From an uncultured Oscillospiraceae bacterium (lineage in GTDB: Bacteria; Bacillota; Clostridia; Oscillospirales; Oscillospiraceae), in contig CANQPU010000014.1 of NCBI GenBank assembly GCA_947625815.1, positions 1 through 52,772 on the forward strand: a stretch of DNA of 52,772 nucleotides, in the 5' to 3' direction. A model generated the notes under the pieces. That model was not told where the DNA came from. It did not search any database and was given only the letters and a program-made list of their open reading frames with translations. Numbering within the stretch: the stretch's first letter is position 1; the number at the start of each line of letters is the position of its first letter. A program made the position numbers and the translations under genes. This document shows positions 49,510-52,772 of this stretch, piece by piece.

Positions 49510-51387
49510 ATGGCACAGAGCAAGAGAGCAAGAAGAAGGAAAAGGGGGAGCTCCGCCGGGACCGCCGCGGTGATCGTGCTGGCGGTGACGGCCGCAGTGG
49601 CCTTGATGGCCGTGCTATGCCTGGGGGCGTATGTGGCCGGGCTCAACACCATCTTTCCGAATATACAGGTGGCCGGCGTGGATGTGGGCGGCATGAGCTA
49701 CAGCACGGCCCACAGCACGCTGCTGAACGCCTCCGTGGGAGTGCCCGCGGGCGTGCAGGCCACGGCAAAGCTCACCGAGCAGATCTCGGTCACAGTCACC
49801 AGCGAGCAGGCGGGGCTCACCTCCTCCGTGTCGGACGCCGTCGATGCCGCTTACGCCTTCGGACGGGAGGGCGGGTTTTTCGCCAATATGTTCACGTACC
49901 TGAAATGCCTGCGGCAGAGCCATGACGTGGTCTCCGAGCAGGTCTTCAACGAGGAGGGCGTCAGGGCCATCGTGGCCGGACAGGCCAAGCTTGTCAACCA
50001 CGACGCCGTGGACGCGGCCTGGGAGGTCAGGGACAATGAGCTGATCGTGACCAAGAGCATCGCCGCCTACAAGGTGGACGAGGAGGGCGTTTTTGAGTTT
50101 ATCCGCGAGACGCTGCTCTCCGGCGTCACCGCCCGGACCGACGAATTTTCCGAGGCAAAGGACCCGGGCCCGGACGGCCTTCAGCCGGATTTTGACGCCA
50201 TATACGACCAGATCTTCAAAGAGCCCGTGGACGCGACCTACGACACGGAAAACAGGACCGCCACACCGGGGGAGGACGGCGTGAGCTTTGACAGGGAGGA
50301 GATGCGCAACCTCTACAACTCCGCCTATCCGGGGGAGACGGTGAGGCTGGCGCTGACCATCACCAGGCCCAAGGTGTCGGTCTATGACATCGAGGAGCTC
50401 CTGTTCCAGGATCTTCTGGCGGAGAAGGTCACCTCCATGAAGAGCAGCTCCTCCAACCGCATCACCAACATCACGCTGGCCGCCGCGGCCGTCAACGGCA
50501 CGGTCCTGGAGCCGGGCGACGAGTTCAGCTATAACGGCGTCGTCGGTCAGCGCACCGTCGAGAAGGGCTACAAGCCCGCCGGCGCCTATGTGGGCGGCCG
50601 CCACGCCGACGAGGTGGGCGGCGGTATCTGCCAGCTCAGCTCCACCATCTATTTCTGCACGCTGATCGTGGACCTGGAGATCACCGAGCGTACAAACCAC
50701 GGCTACACCGTCGCCTATCTGCCTCTGGGGCTGGACGCCACGGTGAACTGGCCGAATCTGGACCTGAAATTCAAGAACAACCGGCTCTTCCCCATTAAGC
50801 TCGTGTGCTGGGTGGAAAATAAGGAGCTCCATGTGCAGATCTGGGGCACCAAAGAGAACGATCTGAGGATCGAGCTGGAGTCCAACACCATCGAGACTAT
50901 CCCCTATAAGACCATCGAGAAGGAGGACCCAAGCCTTGCTCCCGGCGAGCGGAAGACAGAGAACAGCGGCCAGACCGGGTATGTGTCCGAGGCCTACAAG
51001 GTGGTCTATGACGCCGAGGGGAACGTGCTGAGCAGGACCCTGATCTCCAGAGACACATACAGGGCCATGAACAAGGTGGTCCTGGTGGGGCCGGAGGAGT
51101 CTGTACCCGCCGGAGGAGAGACGGAGGAGCCCGGAGAGGCGGAGGGTCCCGGTGGGGGAGAAGGCACGGGAGAGACGGGGGATCCCGGCGGGGAGGAGAC
51201 CCCCGGCGAGGGGGTAGACCCGGGGGAGACGGAGGGCCCCGGCGATGAGGAGATGATCGACCCCGACGAGGCGGGCGGCTCCGGCGGCGCGGGGACGGAT
51301 GAGCCCGGCAACACCGAAGAACCCGGGAACACCGAAGATTCCGGGAACAGCGAAGAGCCCGGGAATGACGAGGGTTCCGCGGCCTGA
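49510..51387 (+). CDS. VanW-domain cell-wall protein
   Basis: A 625-residue membrane-anchored protein. A basic cytoplasmic start (SKRARRRKRG) precedes one transmembrane helix (about 18-42). Two peptidoglycan-binding-4-like domains span about 50-290, and a VanW domain (about 330-480) has FSYNGVVGQRT, GGGICQLSST and NHG. A G5-like beta segment may follow, and the last ~110 residues are a Gly/Pro/Glu/Thr-rich tail with an 18-base coding repeat. Such YoaR-type proteins act at the wall; despite the name, vancomycin resistance is not implied. Confidence 0.9.
   Translation: MAQSKRARRRKRGSSAGTAAVIVLAVTAAVALMAVLCLGAYVAGLNTIFPNIQVAGVDVGGMSYSTAHSTLLNASVGVPAGVQATAKLTEQISVTVTSEQAGLTSSVSDAVDAAYAFGREGGFFANMFTYLKCLRQSHDVVSEQVFNEEGVRAIVAGQAKLVNHDAVDAAWEVRDNELIVTKSIAAYKVDEEGVFEFIRETLLSGVTARTDEFSEAKDPGPDGLQPDFDAIYDQIFKEPVDATYDTENRTATPGEDGVSFDREEMRNLYNSAYPGETVRLALTITRPKVSVYDIEELLFQDLLAEKVTSMKSSSSNRITNITLAAAAVNGTVLEPGDEFSYNGVVGQRTVEKGYKPAGAYVGGRHADEVGGGICQLSSTIYFCTLIVDLEITERTNHGYTVAYLPLGLDATVNWPNLDLKFKNNRLFPIKLVCWVENKELHVQIWGTKENDLRIELESNTIETIPYKTIEKEDPSLAPGERKTENSGQTGYVSEAYKVVYDAEGNVLSRTLISRDTYRAMNKVVLVGPEESVPAGGETEEPGEAEGPGGGEGTGETGDPGGEETPGEGVDPGETEGPGDEEMIDPDEAGGSGGAGTDEPGNTEEPGNTEDSGNSEEPGNDEGSAA
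51304..51375 (+). repeat. 18-bp tandem coding repeat in the VanW protein tail
   Basis: About four degenerate copies of CCCGGxAACACCGAAGAx encode Pro-Gly-Asn-Thr-Glu-Glu. The wider tail from about 51110 is also Pro-Gly-Glu rich. Confidence 0.7.
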
Positions 51388-51390
51388 AAA

Positions 51391-51430
51391 AAGAAAAAAC
51401 CAAAGCGGCGAAATGATTTCCGCCGCTTTG
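51391..51430 (-). terminator. terminator of the SASP gene
   Basis: CAAAGCGGCG and its complement (51401-51410, 51421-51430) with a further partial stem; on the minus strand it is followed by GTTTTTTCTTTTTT. It lies between two convergent genes. Confidence 0.85.
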
Positions 51431-51462
51431 ATCGTATTCAGGCTCTTTTCCGGGTCGGGAAG

Positions 51463-51660
51463 TTACTTGAGGCCGTTCTCGTAAGCCTCGATCATCTTCT
51501 TGACCATCTGTCCGCCGACAGAGCCGGCCTGACGGCTGGTGAGGTCGCCGTTGTAGCCCTGCTTCAGGCTGACACCGACCTCGGAAGCGGACTCCATCTT
51601 GAACTTGTCCATGGCCGCACGGGCTTCGGGAATGTTAATGCGGTTCGTTCTGTTAGCCAT
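51463..51660 (-). CDS. alpha/beta-type small acid-soluble spore protein
   Basis: A 65-residue SASP that coats and protects spore DNA. The germination-protease region reads MESASEVGV, and the DNA-binding signatures NGDLTSRQAGSVGG and GQMVKKMIE are clear. The ATG at 51660 follows AGGAGATGC at good spacing; in-frame sequence upstream is not SASP-like. Expression should be sigma-G dependent in the forespore, but I could not identify a well-spaced sigma-G promoter. It is the main evidence that the organism can sporulate. Confidence 0.95.
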   Translation of the reverse strand: MANRTNRINIPEARAAMDKFKMESASEVGVSLKQGYNGDLTSRQAGSVGGQMVKKMIEAYENGLK

Positions 51661-51896
51661 TTTTCTGCATCTCCTATCTTTTTGTCGAAAGAGCTTTGCG
51701 CCTTTCGTCCTTATGATTGCCCGGGCAGGCGGAGTTATTCCGCGGTGTGACCGTGTAAGTTCTGTTAACAATGGCAATTACAAAATTTGCCATACAATGC
51801 TTTCCGGAGGCGGAGCGGGGCGTTAAACCTGGGTCCGCGGGTGGGGAGACGGCCATGGGGCCCCGCGCCAACAGGATCCTGGCCTGAAAAAATTTG

Positions 51897-51925
51897 TTGA
51901 CTCCGGGGGACAAATATGCTATTAT
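51897..51925 (+). promoter_or_regulatory. promoter of tRNA-Thr
   Basis: TTGACT (51897-51902), a 17-base spacer and TATTAT (51920-51925), which overlaps a TATAAT at 51923. The rest of the gap 51661-51896 holds the SASP leader and nothing I can name. Confidence 0.75.
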
Positions 51926-51956
51926 AATGTGGCCTCGGATGAGGCAAGATCGATTT

Positions 51957-52032
51957 GCTGGATTAGCTCAGCCGGTAGAGCGCCTGATTCGTAATCATGA
52001 GGTCGCGAGTTCGAATCTCGCATCCAGCTCCA
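51957..52032 (+). tRNA. tRNA-Thr (anticodon CGT)
   Basis: Acceptor GCTGGAT pairs with ATCCAGC, T73 and CCA are encoded, the D-arm is GCTC/GAGC, and the T-arm is GCGAG-TTCGAAT-CTCGC. The anticodon loop TTCGTAA gives CGT, reading ACG. The anticodon stem CCTGA/TCATG has one C-U mismatch at its second pair. Confidence 0.95.
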
Positions 52033-52084
52033 GAATTGCAGGTTAAAACTACTATTTGTAGCCAAAACGCCTGCGCCGCAAGGG

Positions 52085-52130
52085 TTTTGAGGCCGTTCCG
52101 GAGTGAACTGGAACGACCTCAAAATTTTCC
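52085..52130 (+). terminator. terminator after tRNA-Thr
   Basis: TTTTGAGGCCGTTCC pairs with GGAACGACCTCAAAA (one C-A mismatch) and is followed by TTTTCC and more T-rich sequence. Confidence 0.88.
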
Positions 52131-52158
52131 TATTTTTCCTCGTTTCCTCCAAACTGGA

Positions 52159-52176
52159 GGGATTCGAACTGGCGAC
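52159..52176 (-). repeat. inverted partial copy of the tRNA T-arm
   Basis: On the minus strand GTCGCCAGTTCGAATCCC matches the tRNA-Thr segment GTCGCGAGTTCGAATCTC (52002-52019) at 16 of 18 positions. It is followed by a CCTCCA/TGGAGG hairpin, not by a full tRNA. Confidence 0.5.
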
Positions 52177-52204
52177 ATCAACAATTGAATAGGAGCTGCA
52201 CAAA

Positions 52205-52234
52205 GCCGGGTCAGATGATCCGGCATATTTTTTT
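52205..52234 (+). terminator. terminator preceding the right-end accessory genes
   Basis: GCCGGGTCA pairs with TGATCCGGC (one G-U) around two bases, followed by a run of seven T residues (52228-52234). No gene is visible immediately upstream, so it may end an unseen short transcript or belong to an element boundary. Confidence 0.75.
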
Positions 52235-52267
52235 GCCCTGACTGGATGGCTTCAACAGTTATTTTCG

Positions 52268-52296
52268 TTGACTCAAAACGGGTGTACAGATATAAT
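52268..52296 (+). promoter_or_regulatory. consensus promoter of the right-end genes
   Basis: TTGACT (52268-52273), a 17-base spacer and a perfect TATAAT (52291-52296). The predicted start near 52303 is 23 bases before the ATG at 52326. Confidence 0.85.
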
Positions 52297-52325
52297 CCCC
52301 TTAAAACACAGGTGGAGGTGATCAA

Positions 52326-52505
52326 ATGGATTTGCGGGATCTGCCCACGTCTTTGCAAAATGACCATCGGAGATATGGAAACAGCGCGGAGGTGAACGGA
52401 GCCATAAGCTCTGAGGCGGCGTGGGACCTGAGAGAAAATTATCTGCGGATGGAGCGACCGGCTCCTGTCGAGACAAACATCATACATCAAGCGCCGGGGA
52501 TATGA
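52326..52505 (+). CDS. small 59-residue protein of unknown function
   Basis: The frame starts ATG GAT TTG CGG and encodes MDLRDLPTSLQNDHRRYG and onward to a C-terminal HQAPGI. It has no membrane segment. A strong GGTGGAGGTGATC site lies at ideal spacing and a consensus promoter is just upstream. It ends 34 bases before the next start, whose site is GGAGGT. I do not recognise the family; its composition and lower G+C differ from the core genes, suggesting an accessory or mobile-element gene. Confidence 0.7.
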   Translation: MDLRDLPTSLQNDHRRYGNSAEVNGAISSEAAWDLRENYLRMERPAPVETNIIHQAPGI

Positions 52506-52539
52506 AGCCCCGGTAATTTTATTATATGGAGGTATTGAC

Positions 52540-52772
52540 GTGAACATCAAAACTATCACGACAGATGAGCTTCGGCGGATGGAGGGGGCCGAGGGGCTCG
52601 TGATCCAGGGCTGCGGTGGGGATCTCACCGAGTGGGTGGATGGGATCAACAACGATCTTACCAGAAACGGCATCCTGCTGAATGGGACGAAGTTTTCAGA
52701 CTGCTCCTCCTTCAGACACGAAGGGCACACCTGTCTGCTCTTTCCCTTCACGGATGATGTGAAGCTGGACGG
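52540..52772 (+). CDS. partial unknown protein running off the window
   Basis: A GTG start nine bases after GGAGGT opens a frame that continues to the last base (77 complete codons visible). Visible features are the N-terminal ITTDELRRMEGAEGL, QGCGGDLTEWVDGIN and LLFPFTDDVKL; no transmembrane segment or catalytic motif is seen. I have an impression of similar proteins in clostridial integrative elements, but cannot assign a family. It is co-directional with the 59-residue ORF and probably in its operon. Confidence 0.7.
   Translation, partial: MNIKTITTDELRRMEGAEGLVIQGCGGDLTEWVDGINNDLTRNGILLNGTKFSDCSSFRHEGHTCLLFPFTDDVKLD

Noticed and set aside
49510-51387. Vancomycin-resistance gene
   Set aside because: VanW domains occur widely in wall proteins; no vanA/B/H/X-type ligase or dipeptidase is present.
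51661-51780. A sigma-G promoter for the SASP gene
   Set aside because: GAATA and CATAAG are present on the minus strand but are 20 bases apart, beyond the usual 17-18, so the match is not convincing.
52002-52176. attL/attR pair around tRNA-Thr
   Set aside because: The second copy is inverted and only ~150 bases away; integration sites are direct repeats flanking a much longer element.
1-52772. CRISPR array, insertion sequence transposase, rRNA genes or replication origin
   Set aside because: No regularly spaced direct repeats with spacers, no transposase-like protein, no rRNA sequence and no DnaA-box cluster were seen.

Overview
The window is a GC-rich chromosomal segment (roughly 60-65% G+C by eye) from a Gram-positive, endospore-forming member of the Clostridia, most likely Oscillospiraceae. 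The grounds are an alpha/beta-type small acid-soluble spore protein, a HemZ/HemW pair, an S-layer-homology surface protein, an LtaS-type polymerase, an mreC-mreD-mrdA-minD cluster, and strong AGGAGG-type ribosome binding sites. Most of it is core genome. The last ~500 bases, after a tRNA-Thr, look like the start of an accessory or mobile segment.

Layout. 1-1.7 kb (minus): phosphofructokinase and a YcxB-like membrane protein. 1.8-3.8 kb (plus): SGNH hydrolase, thiamine pyrophosphokinase, HAD phosphatase. 4.0-9.7 kb: a 1,864-residue secreted protein of Ig-like/CnaB-like modules ending in three SLH domains, with a hairpin-rich leader. 10.1-12.1 kb: LtaS-family phosphoglycerol transferase. 12.1-20.9 kb: an arginine cluster argG-argH-argC-(small DMT permease)-argJ-argB-argD-argF, with an ArgR-type operator pair upstream and a 300-bp hairpin-rich repeat block between argJ and argB. 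20.9-23.9 kb (minus): YczE-like membrane protein, a six-helix membrane protein and an HxxxDG acyltransferase. 23.9-26.5 kb: amino-acid:cation symporter overlapping a convergent small gene, then an aquaporin. 26.6 kb: tRNA-Ser(CGA) and a fragment of a second tRNA-Ser.

26.8-29 kb: thyA-dfrA and a lipoprotein. 29.2-40.5 kb (minus): aspS, an anchored protein, hisS, an MGS-like protein, minD, PBP2, mreD, mreC, maf and a U32 protein. 40.6-49.4 kb (plus): recJ, relA/spoT, dtd, a metallo-beta-lactamase hydrolase, hemZ, a nucleoside kinase and hemW, probably one operon. 49.5-51.4 kb: VanW-domain protein. 51.5 kb: SASP gene. 51.96 kb: tRNA-Thr(CGT). 52.3 kb to the end: a 59-residue ORF and a truncated ORF behind their own promoter.

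How the genes work together: the arg genes encode every step from N-acetylglutamate to arginine, with ArgJ recycling the acetyl group. thyA and dfrA couple dTMP synthesis to folate recycling. maf-mreC-mreD-mrdA-minD is a wall-elongation/division cluster lacking mreB, minC, minE and rodA at this locus. recJ-relA-dtd is a conserved repair/stringent/translation-quality group. I did not find a clearly new multi-gene system. The best leads are an MGS-like protein lacking canonical catalytic residues beside a minD with an extremely short or absent leader, the arg operator pair and intergenic repeat block, the half-size permease inside the arg operon, tRNA fragments and palindromes, and the unrecognised genes at the right edge.
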